Assembly: GCA_914767715.1 (NCBI GenBank)
Contig: OU612065.1
Span: forward strand, 7,874,001 to 7,938,000
Length of the DNA stretch: 64,000 nucleotides
Reading direction: 5' to 3'
Source of the DNA: Membranipora membranacea
Taxonomy: Eukaryota; Bryozoa; Gymnolaemata; Cheilostomatida; Membraniporidae
How positions within the stretch are numbered: position 1 is the stretch's first letter; each line of letters opens with the position of its first letter. The notes beneath the pieces are model-generated. The model was not told the origin of the DNA. It was given only the letters and a program-made list of their open reading frames with translations, and did not search any database. Both the position numbers and the translations under genes were made by a program. Positions 13,683 through 25,500 of this stretch are shown here, piece after piece.

Positions 13683-14193
13683 TAAGCCAGACTGCAATAT
13701 CAGTCTCATTGCAGTAATCTATCAGCGCCAAGTTGTTATGACAAATCTCTCTGTAGCATATAGTAAGACAATGTAAATTATCACTATCAGGTACTCCTAT
13801 CTATCATTATTTTGTATACAGTCAATGCAATAATATTTTTGTAGTCCATACTCTGAATTAGCAGTAGTCAGTCCTGATTGGTTTTGTTTATAGATAATAT
13901 TGTACCCCATTTTTTGAGATGTTCAGTCCACAGGACATCTGAATTATCCATCCTTTTTACCTCTGCTTTTTATTCTCTTTACAATCCCTTTGTATTGTGT
14001 GTGACATTCCAAACATTAAAATCTACTCATAAATTAGGCTATGAGTTCATGAAGCACTTGTTTTTAGTTAAGGTGGTGCTTTTAATTTTTTTTAATTTTA
14101 ATGTAAACCGATAATGAGAAATATAAAAATAATGTGCTAAAATTTCAAACAAAAATAAGAAGGGCTTACTCAGAAAAGGTCAGCGATGCAAGC
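13683..14193. other. Convergent 3' region between two genes
   Basis: This AT-rich stretch separates the stop of the SRCIN1-like gene (+) from the stop of the small unrecognised gene (-). It should hold both 3' untranslated regions. No coding exon is visible. Confidence 0.5.
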
Positions 14194-17100
14194 TTACGAT
14201 CGATAATTTTTTCCAGCCTTTTGAGCAGTGATGGACTCATGAAGACCGTTTAATGCCCCTGCTAACATTTGAATGTTTTTCATCTGACCCTCTTTTCTTT
14301 CTACAAGCTCATCTCTTGTCTCTTTAGCTGCATCTGTTAGTCTCGCCAAGCATTGGTGCCGGACATGCCACCTCCTTAATATATCTCTAGTAAAACATAA
14401 CAACCAGTTATACAGGGTGACAATTTGTTATAGTGCTAGTTCAGACAATTAAGTCTTGACAGTAGACTTGATAATATTAAGTCTATGGTCTTAGCTAACC
14501 AGTCAATGAAGAAAGCTCTGGTTCTTCCAGAGTCAGCACTAATAGTCAGTTATACGCAAAAAATCACTTGTATCATTTAATGCTACAACATCCAGTCTGT
14601 CATCACCAATGTTCATAATAATAACACTTTAAGAGGTATTGTTTAGATGGTTTGCATAATTTATGTTGTTTGCTGTTTTTTGTTGTGGGTTGCATTTCCA
14701 TGCTGCTTGTCTTAGTTGGGAAGGGAAAAGCTGTCCATGTACATAACTTTGTATTGGGTGTGTAATGAGAAATTCTCATGTAAATCTTCATCAATTGTAT
14801 GCCGAGTACCAGCAACTATAGACTTTCAATTTGATAAGATCAGAGAAAGTTGTATAAGGGCGGTCAAATACTCACTGTTGCATGCGTTTCAGCTTCAGTT
14901 CATATTCCTGAACCACGGCATTTATATCTAAAACAGGTACAAGAAAGTTTACTATACACTTTAACTTGTTTACAATCCCAACGACTAGTTTCCGACATAA
15001 TTCACTGTTTGTCCCAAACTCTCTGCTGTAAATTGTGTTGAAAGAGCACATTACTTTCGAGTTATCTTCTCACTTAAAGTGGGTGGCTAATTTCTAAATT
15101 CTAAGGCAGATTTAGTCATCCATATCATTCTCCCTGTCCATATCATTCTGAATGTCATTAAAATGTTAGAAAAAAACATTATGTTTGTGTCTGACTGCTG
15201 TGGAGTTTTTACAGAAGCACCCTTATTGTGCTGTTACAAGTTTTGTAGAAAACAAAGTCATACGTTACCATCTATGGCTTTACTCATGGTTCCGCCTAAC
15301 AACTCTTCAGACCTTGCCATTGTATGGGTCCCTTGACTGGAATTTCCTGTGTTCTTGCGGGCTGATCTATCTAGCTCTTTGATTGCTTCTAAAATAGTTC
15401 AGAGCCACAGTACCTAAATCTGTACCCATGCATGGCCAATTGGCTGTTGGCTAAATGTTGTTGTTTACAGTTTATGGTTTATAGTTTCTTTTGAGTTTGC
15501 AGTGGTCTTTTTGATTTTTCTCATCACTTCGTCATCTTTCACACGGATAAACAATCTTTTTTAATGCTCATGGTTTTAATAATGAAAGAATGGCACATTC
15601 ACAACAACCTCATTTTTGATTTGTTCCAAACATACAAAAATAGTACCGCCATGTAATTGATATTGATGATAAAACTATCTCTCACACCAATGCTGTTCTT
15701 GTGCTGCACTCCTTGTCTGCACCAGGTGTATCAATGCTTAATACATCGGAGGCTGCTGGTGAATTAAGGACATGGCCAAGATGCTTACATTATGCAAAGC
15801 TCAAGATAGGAACACAATACACACACATGAGCCCATGAAGCTGGCAAGCATGTATTTGGCCCATATCCAGTATTAATCAACCAAATCCCTTCTAAGCTGA
15901 TACTTGTGGCCTTGGATACTACTGAACATAGACAAATTTCATGCTCTAAAACAGGAGTTGCCTAGTATCGCATTGTCATTTATTATTGTGAAGATAATAT
16001 TCAATAGTGTTATACTAAAAAGTAGGACACCTGTGTCTACAATCCCAGGAGGCCAATAACCTGCATAACCTAGATAAAACCTGCCAGTGATTCATTTTGC
16101 CTACATCTAAGTAAGCCAAATCAAACTTGATTGAAAATAATCTGGATCTGAAAGTGAAAGTGAACGTGAACGACCGTCATCGACTTATTATTATTTTGAC
16201 GATTTCACGTCAAATTCACTGCCATGGCCGTTGAATAGGCAGTAGTGTAGGCTTGCTGTGCCATTCCCTCACATAATAACCTCTTGATAGAATCTTACCT
16301 CGAATCTTACCTCGATGATTGTAGAACACTCTAATAAAGCCCTAGGGCATAAAGGGGAGTGCGTCATATATTTACCATTTGTGAGCAAAAAACCAGTGGT
16401 TTAGGCAGGGGTAACAGCATATAGCCGTCATTAGGGTTGAGTATTGGATGGCCCAAGCCTCAGGTCTCTTACAGTCCTGGGCAAAAAACTGTTGTGGTAC
16501 AGTTTGGAAGAAGCAAAAATTGCTGTTGGTTCTCCCCGCATAGCAGCTCTTGTCACCATGGTGGCGTTGGCTCGGTTGTTGATGACCTCGTCGTACGCTG
16601 AGGATAGGGCCTCATGTTTTTCTTCATTAGAGAGGATTCTCATCAGCAAAGAGAGTCTGTGGTTTTTTCTCCTGTCTTTGAGGGGCTGGAGTTCTAGTTG
16701 GGAGCGTGCGTCCGTAGATAGACAAAGAAAAGACTACTTAGAGATACCAACCTTCACGCTCCCATCCTCCAACCTCTGGAGTTACAAACAAGCATGTAGG
16801 CCTATTGTATACTTTGCCAATGTCCATGATTAACCACCCCCCCCCCAAAGTTTGGCAGTGGGGTTAGTTGATCAAATGGACATGGGCAAAGTAAGTATAA
16901 TGCTTAGGGGAAGGCGGGGCACGTTGAGCCATGGGGCACGTTGATCCACCCCACTTTTTTCAAATACCATTTTATGTTTTGAGTTTTCCCCACCATCAGA
17001 GGTCATGTGACCAAGGGCACCCTTTTTGAGCAGACAAAAATAAAGATAGCTACTAAGGGAAGATAATTATTTAGTTTTTCATCGTTTTTATCGTAAAAAG

Positions 17101-18477
17101 TAAATAATACGCTAATCGACGGAAATTTCATCTATTCTCAACAGGGCGTGACTGAGAATTTGCAACTTTTATTATGTGATAACATCATATTTAGTCTCAA
17201 TTTCACATAATCTAAATTTATCTCTGATGAAGAGATTTTGTTAAACTTGAGTTGAAAGTGAAAAACAGGCTGTTGGGGCACGTTGAGCCATGCCCGATGG
17301 GGCACGTTGAGCCATGCCCTGCAGTATGTGAATGTTATATGATGAAAGTGTATATGAAGTATATGTACACAAAAACAGAAACATTGTAATTGATGTTTCT
17401 TTAATGAAGTTAGCAATACTCTGAGTTCACTTTTCCCTTCACTTATCATCAAGTTTGCCGTGTCCAAGTTTTCCTCTACCGCAAATGTTTCGGAGATTTA
17501 TTTTGTGTTGCGAATTATATTTTATAGTTCAATTGAGTGAAAAACTGCGCTGTTGCAATAAATTAGGTTGCTTTTCTTTATTTCATATGGTTGCAATGAA
17601 TTAAAAAGTTGTGACCAGCAAAGAGATGACCATAACAGAGTGGCTCAACGTACCCCATACAAATTGATGACCCGGCTCAACGTGCCCCGTGCTTGGGGCA
17701 CGTTGAGCCGCTTTCCAATTTTTTTTGAAACAGCAATATTTCCTTTTCTTGCTGCAGTAGGTTTCTGACCTCACTCATGTTGATGGAAGACATGAAGACC
17801 TATTTCAGTGCCAAAATTTGTTAATCTGGCGCAATTCAACTGCATGTTACAATCAAATATGTAAAAACTGGCTCAACGTACCCCGCCTTCCCCTATAACA
17901 GGTCAGATGCCTACTAACTATGACTGAGCAGGTGGTGTAGCAAAGCAGCAGAGCAGCAGTGAGTGAGCACACATAACTATTTATTGACTAGCTTAACTAC
18001 AAAACTAGGGAATTAATTAATTAGTACAGGCCACAGGTCATGGGCCCCTGGGACTTGCATGTCTTTACTTTGCCAATGTCCACTATGGTTGATAGTGGAC
18101 ATTGGCAAAGTAAAGACATGCAAGTCCCAGGGGCCCATGCCACAGGTCTACTTTTGGCAGTCAAACACCACTCAGCACTGCCAAAGAAAGACCCAGGTTT
18201 TGGAGTAGTAGTAGACCTATGGCACAGGCCTTCTACTGTAGTTGTCACGGTGCAAATCCAGTGGATGGTGCAAGTCTAGACCAGTGACGTGAGTGAGTAG
18301 GTAGTTGTTACAAGTCAGTCAAGACAGTAGAGTAGTGTGTACCCAATCATACGGGCCAAGCCCAATGATTATGAATAAACTTTGGTGTACTGTAACTAAC
18401 ACTAACAGCTCACCTTTATCTGGAATTGAGGATGCTATCTCGTGTATTTTCTCAAGTGTTTCATCTGTGGTAGCCAT
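14194..18477 (-). CDS. Unrecognised small helical protein, about 142 aa, divergent from LSM12
   Basis: I do not recognise this protein. Four exons read on the minus strand: 18477-18414, 15388-15269, 14927-14876, 14386-14194. All three introns have GT-AG ends and phases 1, 1 and 2 that fit without adjustment. The product starts MATTDETLEKIHEIASSIPD, is highly charged, and has a probable helical/coiled-coil stretch of about 75 residues around VVQEYELKLKRMQQDILRRW and KETRDELVERKEGQMKNIQ; it ends AGKNYRS. There is no signal peptide, membrane segment or cysteine-rich motif. The first intron (3 kb) is packed with transposon remnants (16431-18148). Size and composition would suit a subunit of a small coiled-coil complex, but that is speculation. 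The matching phases and the shared promoter with LSM12 argue that the gene is real. Confidence 0.7.
16431..16720 (-). pseudogene. Fragment of a LINE ORF2 C-terminus
   Basis: The minus-strand reading RRKNHRLSLLMRILSNEEKH followed by SKLYHNSFLPRTVRDL resembles the last part of non-LTR retrotransposon ORF2 proteins, which commonly end with a basic helix and then a NSFxPRTxxDW-like motif. It runs to a stop at 16431 with no reverse transcriptase upstream, so it is a 3' fragment. It lies in the first intron of the small minus-strand gene. Confidence 0.55.
16774..17915. mobile_element. Foldback element interrupted by a second transposon
   Basis: The left arm 16774-16830 (CTCTGGAGTTACAAACAAGC, then TTGCCAATGTCCATG) matches the foldback family seen intact at 19166-19286 and 48812-48922. 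The right arm starts at about 16863 (GGTTAGTTGATC, GGACATGGGCAAAG), is cut at 16906, and resumes at 17894 with TATAACAGGTCAGATGCCTA. Removing 16907-17893 plus one TA restores the right end expected from the other copies. Confidence 0.7.
16907..17893. mobile_element. Non-autonomous inverted-repeat element with TA target duplication
   Basis: The ends are inverted repeats: the left starts GGGGAAGGCGGGGCACGTTG and the right, read in reverse, starts GGGGAAGGCGGGGTACGTTG (24 of the first 25 bases agree). Both ends abut TA, as for Tc1/mariner-type insertion. Inside, the motif GGGGCACGTTGAGCC recurs several times in both orientations (for example 16935, 17276, 17299, 17675, 17695). No transposase reading frame is present in its 987 bp. 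Confidence 0.75.
18031..18148. mobile_element. Perfect foldback element with 9-bp flanking repeat
   Basis: Arms 18041-18086 and 18092-18137 are perfect 46-bp reverse complements around the 5-base loop GGTTG. The element is flanked by CCACAGGTC at 18031-18039 and again at 18140-18148, a likely 9-bp target-site duplication. The arm core (CTTTGCCAATGTCCA) is shared with the foldback copies at 16774, 19166 and 48812. Confidence 0.85.
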
Positions 18478-18734
18478 ACTGTATATATATATAAAGGGTT
18501 GCAATCAAAGTTAGGTTATGTGGTAGTCCAATAATAATAGTGGTGGTGGTAGCAATATATTAGAAGAACCAAATGTTTGTCTGCCGCTGTCTGCAATAGT
18601 ACCCAATAACTTTTTGATATAATGGTAAACATTTAATTTTAACAAAAAATAAATGGGGAGCATTGATCTCTTGGTATATATTGCTTCAGATTTTAAGATA
18701 TCAGTTGTGAACTTTCTTCTCACAGAAGAATAGA
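18478..18734. promoter_or_regulatory. Short divergent promoter between the small gene and LSM12
   Basis: Only 257 bp separate the start codon of the minus-strand gene from that of LSM12. TATATATATATAAAGGG at about 18482-18498 reads as a possible TATA element for LSM12. No other motif is claimed. Confidence 0.5.
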
Positions 18735-21700
18735 ATGACTGTTATGGCAACTTCAACAGATGTATTGGAGCCTGGCACCCTTGTTAAATGTCAAACATGC
18801 TATGATGTTGAGATATCTGGAGAGGTTGCTGCATTTGACTTTCACAAGAAGGCTTTGATTTTAGGTAAACAATTACACCAAACTCTACTGGCTTGATGAT
18901 GTTCCCAACAGTACAGTAACACAACAACAGTTGGTTGTTCTGTTCTGTTCCAATTCTCTGTACTGTACTGTTACTGATGTAGTGTTTTTATCCTACCTAC
19001 CAAGGAGTTACTTCTTGTACCTACTCTCTCAGTAATCAGTCACCTATCTAGTTGGAATATCTAGCTGGATTTGATGATTGTACCAAGGAGTACTTAAATC
19101 TGGCTATGTAGCCAATGAATTTGTTTGAATTTAATATTTGATCAGATCACTCTTGACTCTCAAGACATAGGCATCTGGAGTTACAAGCATGCATAATTTG
19201 CCCATGTCCAGTATCATGAGCAAATCATGGGTGGTTGATACTGGACATGGGCAAATTATGCATGCTTGTAACTCCAGATGCCTATGTATGTCTCAAGACG
19301 TCCAAGTCAAAGCAAATTTACTAACTTACAGCACCTTACTTACACTAGAGAGCAGAGTAGATTATTTTCCCCCATTCATTGAGTTTTTGTCCAGCCTTAT
19401 AATAATAACAAGGAGTAATCCCCTGTTACTCCTTGATAATAATAACAAGCTAGCTGATTTGTGTATCCATCTTTATAAATTAGTGCAATTGGTGATGCGG
19501 GAGTGTGCCTTACATACAGAGCCAACAGAATTAACTCCCTCTGTCTGGGAAAATGGAATTCTGGATAATTTCATCATTTTCCATCAGCTCATAAATCTCT
19601 TATCGGTATCAAAGCTTGCTTATTCAGCGATACATCACCATAGTTGGCGCTTTCATCAGAATATTTGTGCACTTGTTGATGCCTACTAGGTAAACTATTC
19701 AGTGTTTAATGCACATGAATCAAACAAGGAGTGATCAAAGCAGAGCGACATGGGGTTCAATCTGTAAAGCCACAGCGCAAATGATAACCTCACCACTTCT
19801 TAACATAAATAAAATTCTTTGACTTTCTATGAAATCCACTCTTGTTTTCAGATCATTTGTATCTATACATCATGCTTGAAATTAGCATTTCTAACTATAA
19901 CGCACTCTCTTATGTAGATGTTTGGGACAATAGGTATTAAAAGATGTATAGACACATTTCAGAAGGTTTATTTTCTTTTCAGTTTCTCAGCCTGCTTCCG
20001 GGTCTTCCCATACCAATAACACAGTGCATATGCTAAATCTCAATAACCTGAAATCACTGACAGTCGAGAAAGAACCATCAGGCGAAAAGCTAGCCCCTCT
20101 CCCTTCATTGGATAATGCTAAGGTGAGAATGAAGTTGAAAATATACCTATCTTACTGTACATCTTGCAGAGGTTAGTTTCTCTTCACGCGATATTTTGGA
20201 TGTGTGTGTATTCTGACCTAATCACTAAGAAGCCTTACACAGTGAAGATTTGGGATGATGTTGTATGTCTAACCACTGTGTTATAATCTGCAACTTAGTA
20301 AGAATGAATGAGGATTTCGATGTCTTATGCCGACCACATTAACCACAGCTACCAAGCTTAAAGTTTGGGTTGGCGGGCTATGGTATGGAGCAAGTTTTAA
20401 TATGATAAGGTGTCATGAATTTGTTTTTATTTCAGCTTACTCAAAGAGTGAGAAAGGCAGTGTCTGAAAAAGCACAGAAAGTCAGCAGTATTGGTATCGA
20501 TGTTACACCTGAAGCACAGAGCTTGTTCAACTCAATAAAGAAAACGTATGTTCGTCATATAAAGCAGTTTCTGAGCGATGAGATTGGCTTGATTAGGGAA
20601 ACCAGTTTACCAAAATATTATTACACAGTATTTTCAACAGTCAAACAAACTTAGGATGTTTGAACAAGGAGTTAAAGTCTTTAACTCCTTGGTTTGATCA
20701 AGGAGTTGGTTTGATTGGTTGGTTTGATAATGCGATGAATTCCATGACGTTGCGGTTGGGACGTTGCTACATTATGTGTTGTGACAATGTATAAGGCTGT
20801 ACTGTCAGACTCACTAGAGAAACAAAACTTTTCCAACTCCCTACCTCCAGATAAGATATTTGCTGAAAATTCCCATCAGCTCAACTGGTACTCCTTGGTT
20901 CTACCAATAGAAGTATTAAAGTATATAAATACTCTATGGTCCTCCCACAAAACCAGCATCAAAATGGCGTTTCTTCTCTGAAATATATACTCCTGATATG
21001 GTTTTAAGTTGTATCTACAGTTTTTCTGCTGATATAACTAACATATTATTCTATAAGAGCCACGTGCACTCGTATCAAGGAGTTAGTCGTTGCTTACAAA
21101 CTCTACGGAATCTTGTTATATAAGACTGAATATTGTGATCTTGCTGTGCTTATAGAATAGAAGATATCAAATGGGATGGAAAGAACATAATAGTTTTAGG
21201 TGATGTTAGAATCAATGAGCCATATACTGTACAGGACCTGCATACTTTACCTCACCGTAATCCTAAGACATTGGAACATGTGTCTAAAATGGTAAGTTTT
21301 GACCAAAGGCTGGCAATGTTTTTGTCAAATATGTGACCATTTTATGAACGAGAATGTACAAGAATATAACATATTGCTGAAATTTTTTAAGTGGTTGTAG
21401 AAAATATGGCAGGGTTTTCAAATAGGAGCTAAAATATGTAGTATATGTATCTAGGGTGAGTTGAGAGGTTAGGTGGTCTCAAGGTAAGGGGTGGGGCAAC
21501 TTCAAATTAGACAAAAATATTTCGAAATTAATCTAGGAAAGATAGAAATCTTAAGCTGGACTAAAACCCTCTTGGGGTGAATATGACTGATCTGAAGTTT
21601 GGTTCACTAGCTGTTAGTTAAGCCTGAAGATCTCTAGTCCGGTATTGAGACAAACCTGTGCCTGTATACTCTGGCAAATGTGTAATTCACTTGGGTGTTC

Positions 21701-22124
21701 ATAGTTTTTAAAAGACTCAAATTTTCTCCATCTAATTATTTTTGATTACCTATTCAGGAGGACCCTGTTAAGACCAAATTTCTAATCTTACCACCAGTCA
21801 CCAGTCCCACTAGTACGTAGAGTACATAGCACCATGCAAGCAGTAAACAGCACCACAGTGAAATACACCTATTGCCGGTCTGAGTCACACTGTAGAAGAG
21901 CCAAATTCCTGTGTCAGCTTCATAGACTATATAATAACACTATGAACAGCTCTCTCGGCTGATTTTAATAACCTGCTTTCAATTGCCATGGCAATTAAAG
22001 TTAAACTGACTCTCATGCGTTTTAGAATCCAAGTGGTATATGGCCTAATTTAATTGAATGAACTATACTGATCTCTGCTGCTTTCTTCTTTCAGATTCGA
22101 AGATTCCACGCGGACAAGCAGTAG
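18735..22124 (+). CDS. LSM12: LSM12 homologue, Sm-like domain protein
   Basis: Five exons, 18735-18864, 19983-20122, 20436-20545, 21156-21291 and 22095-22124, encode about 181 residues (human LSM12 is 195). The N-terminal LSm-like domain shows VKCQTCYDVEISGEVAAFD (residues about 19-37), close to the vertebrate CxTCxxxxxxGEVVAFD pattern, and LNLNNLKSLTVE. The C-terminal anticodon-binding-like AD domain shows IEDIKWDGKNIIVLGDVRI and ends HVSKMIRRFHADKQ, all recognisable from the family. LSM12 acts with ataxin-2 in RNA regulation and in vertebrates affects NAADP calcium signalling; both are known for the family, not shown here. The initiator could be ATG 18735 or 18744. Intron 1 (1.1 kb) holds a perfect foldback element and three CAAGGAGT micro-insertions; intron 3 holds two more. 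Confidence 0.94.
18994..19024. repeat. CAAGGAGT micro-insertion, 17 bp, 7-bp flanking repeat
   Basis: The 17-bp sequence CAAGGAGTTACTTCTTG (19001-19017) is flanked on both sides by TACCTAC (18994-19000 and 19018-19024), a perfect 7-bp direct repeat. Confidence 0.8.
19158..19299. mobile_element. Perfect foldback element with 9-bp flanking repeat, LSM12 intron 1
   Basis: Arms 19166-19216 and 19236-19286 are perfect 51-bp reverse complements separated by 19 bases. TCTCAAGAC occurs at 19158-19166 and 19291-19299, a likely 9-bp target-site duplication. The outer arm begins CATAGGCATCTGGAGTTACA, as at 48812. A 166-codon open frame on the plus strand runs through it by chance. Confidence 0.85.
19402..19442. 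repeat. CAAGGAGT micro-insertion, 27 bp, 7-bp flanking repeat
   Basis: A hairpin at 19409-19435 opens CAAGGAGTAA and closes TTACTCCTTG. ATAATAA lies immediately on each side (19402-19408, 19436-19442). The flank is AT-rich, so this single match is weaker evidence than the others. Confidence 0.7.
19718..19739. repeat. CAAGGAGT micro-insertion remnant, 8 bp
   Basis: CAAGGAGT (19725-19732) sits between AATCAAA and GATCAAA, which agree at 6 of 7 positions. It is only the common opening of the family, so chance cannot be excluded. Confidence 0.4.
20658..20715. repeat. Two adjacent CAAGGAGT micro-insertions sharing a target repeat
   Basis: Order: GTTTGAA (20658), a 27-bp near-perfect hairpin opening CAAGGAGTTAAAG (20665-20691), GTTTGAT (20692), the 10-bp CAAGGAGTTG (20699-20708), then GTTTGAT again (20709-20715). 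Both insertions therefore have 7-bp direct repeats. Located in LSM12 intron 3. Confidence 0.75.
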
Positions 22125-22576
22125 AGTCCCAAGTCTCTAAGTACCGAGAAGCACATACATGCTCAGAACGAACATTATATTTGGAGAAATAATGTTTTGT
22201 ATTTTTGTTATTGCTCGGCTGAGCAAATGATCTGATTGAATTGTGGCTTTACAGTGGACCAAATTTTGTACATTAGAAGAAATATTCCTCAGATATGGTC
22301 CATAAAATATTTGGAGATTCAACAGTTTCTAAATAAAAGTCTTGTTACCTATGACAAAGTTCTCACTTGATCTGCCTTGCTAGATTAGACTGCAGTCATA
22401 GTTAAGTATTTGCCGTTAAACAAGACTGCCAATAATATCAAACAAAATGACGATACAGCAAAAATATGATTACAAATGCAGCTTTAGAAAATTTGTAGGT
22501 GGAATTATCCTACATCTTATGACAACATGAAAAATAAAAGTATTTTTGTAAGTAGTAAAATAAGTATAAAAACCTA
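22125..22576. other. Convergent 3' region of LSM12 and the CtIP-like gene, with AATAAA
   Basis: AATAAA at 22332-22337, 208 bp after the LSM12 stop, is a good polyadenylation signal for LSM12. No signal for the minus-strand gene could be singled out. No coding exon is visible. Confidence 0.6.
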
Positions 22577-25500
22577 TTAAAAAGAGCTCTCGTTTGGGTC
22601 TAGGTTTGACATTATTGACATGTTCCAGAAGCTTGGTGGAGTCTGCATTGGTGGCTTCACTGCCCGATGTCTGCAGACTTCATTGATTCTGTTCTGTATT
22701 TCTTCGTCACCCATATTCAGTGTTTTGTAATACTGGAAAAACAACATATACACATTTTATTATATAATATATATTTCATTAATGTGAGCCCTGAATGTGG
22801 ATCTCGAAGCCTTGGATATGCGGCAGTGTTATTGTGGGACAATGTGATAAGATGTTTTGGATATCACATACTAGAATTAAATGCTAGCCATTTTCAAACC
22901 GAAACTTATCTCTGCTCAATATAGGAGAGGTATACACCCGAGGGTGCTGGGGGCTTGAACAATCTACAATGAAAGCTCCCCCAGTGGGACTCGAACCCAC
23001 AACTCCTGCGGCACTAATCGCCTGGCAGTGAATAGCAAGCGCGCTAACCGATTGCGTCATCTCACCATCCCCTCAATATACATTCATCTGAAGTGATGGC
23101 GCTTTTATCTCAAGCTTCGACACTTTAAAATGGGCTATGAGCATCTTAATAAAGAAGGGAAAGAAGGAAATTACAGCATATCAGAGCCAGCCCTTACTGT
23201 AGCTGAGGAGACTTGGAGTATGTCATATCATAATTTTACATTTCTCTTATAAGACTCCCATTTGAAACTAAATATTCAATGAAACTTACATTACATGTGT
23301 TGTCATATGAATTGTTCCGACACAAATATTAGCGATGACTAATCCATAAACCAAAATTGAAAACAAAATGGACATGGACAAAACACACAACAGGTTGTAG
23401 GTTTTATCTATGGTTCCAAGGAGTTAGAGGACCTCGATTTAAAATTAATCAGCACTTTGTAGCTGCAAAAAGCCTCAGATAATTTCAATTTCAATGTGAC
23501 CTTAAATAATTATACCTTACGGAGACAGCCACACACATACCTCATAACACTGTATGCATCTGAAGCCAGTAAGAGCCTTTCTTGCACGCCCTCGCACCAC
23601 ATCATTGTCTTGTAATTTTGGTTTCTTGCGTGGAAAACTGCTGGCAGACGAAAACATGTGATTAGATAATATTATTGAAAATGGAGTAAATTGGCTGGCT
23701 GCTTACAAGTAAAAGTTTTTCTCCTTGAATACACTCAAATGCACTTGAATGATTATTTTTTAAGCATGAATTGATGTTATAAGCTGCAATATAGAATTTA
23801 GACTGAAAGATGAGGTTAATGACAGAATAACATCCCAGGCTGGTTATTAAGAATAAATCAAATCCACCAATAATTAAATCGTAAATATGACTCACCTGTC
23901 TTGGGGATCTCCATCTTCTCTATTTCTGCCTACTCTGGATGTTGATGCTTTGGATATCAGAGTATCATTAGCAGCTGATGCATTTCTTGATGTTGAGGTT
24001 CTGGTTCTGTTTGGTCTTCGCACTGCATCAGTATTTAAAAGCTCTAGGTCTAATCCATCTAAGGTATCAGTAAGGTGTTAAAGATGAGGGTAAAGAAGCA
24101 AGTCCATTGTTGAAATTTAAAAATACCACATCAAATCAGTATTGTGTTTGTATGACTGGTATTTGTACTTATTATTGTAAATAATAAGAAAGCATTCCAC
24201 AACGATTTTTCCTTTCACAAGAGATATAGGTACTTACCGTCTGAGTCACTGTAAAGGGAATCCTCAACACTTTTACTTTTCGTGAGATATTCCTCTGTGT
24301 CCCCTGTACATGATTTGTTTCTCGGTGTGTTTGAGATGGGCCTAGTTTGGCTCTGTTCCTTAGTCAGAGAGATGATTGACCTGCGTGTTTGTGAGGTTTG
24401 ATTGGAGGCTTTGTTAAGATAACCATCTAAACGTGTCTGCCTCACTCTTTTGTAAGATTTTTTGCCAGAGCTTGGTTCAACCACTAGTTCTCCTTTAGAC
24501 ACAGGCTTTGGGTATCCTATCGGCCACTTTGCAGGTTTCTGTAGATAAGGGTGAATAGATCAGCATAGAGAGATAGTGGATATGCATCTAAAGCATCTAT
24601 TTTGCAATTTTATTGGTTTCCACAAATTGAACATTATACATTAAGACATAAAAATGGATTTCTCTGTCATTACCACAGGTGTGTTCGACAGTCGCTGATG
24701 ATGTATGCTGGGTAAGGTCACCCTCAAGTAAAATTAACTGGGTTCAAAGTGTGACAGAGTTTAGATGAATGTGTCATGCAATTTATTCGAAATATGTCAG
24801 AATCAGGTAGGATAATAGGGGCAACAAGAGTAGTAAAACATTTATACACCCAAACGGAGTCTGCATAATGAAATGCTTTAGGCCCAGGGAATATCTTAGA
24901 GACTATTATCATCACTCACTGTGTTTGCTATAAATTATAGGAATCATCCCCTCTTAGATCATGGACAAATAACTCCAAAGAAACTATCTCAATGGATTAT
25001 GCGGTATACATAGACATATAAAGACTTATTTTATATGCTTAAGGCGGTATTGAATCATTAAATGCCTTAACGCTAACAAATCTCATCACCAAACAAATAA
25101 GCAACATGCTATCTCATTTAACTTTACCTTGGCTGCCTTAGTTATAACTATATCTGTGTTATCAAGACTTGCATCGTCCAGTTGGGTGATGTCATCATCA
25201 GATTCATTCGCCTCTCCCTCATCACCCATCAGCTCTACTTGAAAGTCTTCCTCCTCATCAAATAGAGCTGGTGACACTGTCAAGTCAACAGGGGTGCGCA
25301 ATTGTTGTCCAACTAATAGCGATTCATATTTAGATGTGTGAATGGCCTTGTCAATTCCTATCATATCATTTACTTTGTCGCTTGAGGCTGCTTCCTGAGA
25401 AATTGAACTATCTTCAGCACTCTGCGTTTTCCATTCTTTTGAGGGACGGTTCTTCTTAGCAGCTGGATTGTCTTGCAAAGTTTGATTTAATACTTGCGGA

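Noticed and set aside
19189-19689. 166-codon plus-strand open frame
   Set aside because: It runs through a perfect foldback transposon and a micro-insertion inside LSM12 intron 1, with no domain or splice support; the open frame is likely chance.
22974-23070. Functional tRNA with long variable arm
   Set aside because: The T arm is perfect, but no acceptor stem can be formed, so it is treated as tRNA-derived repeat.
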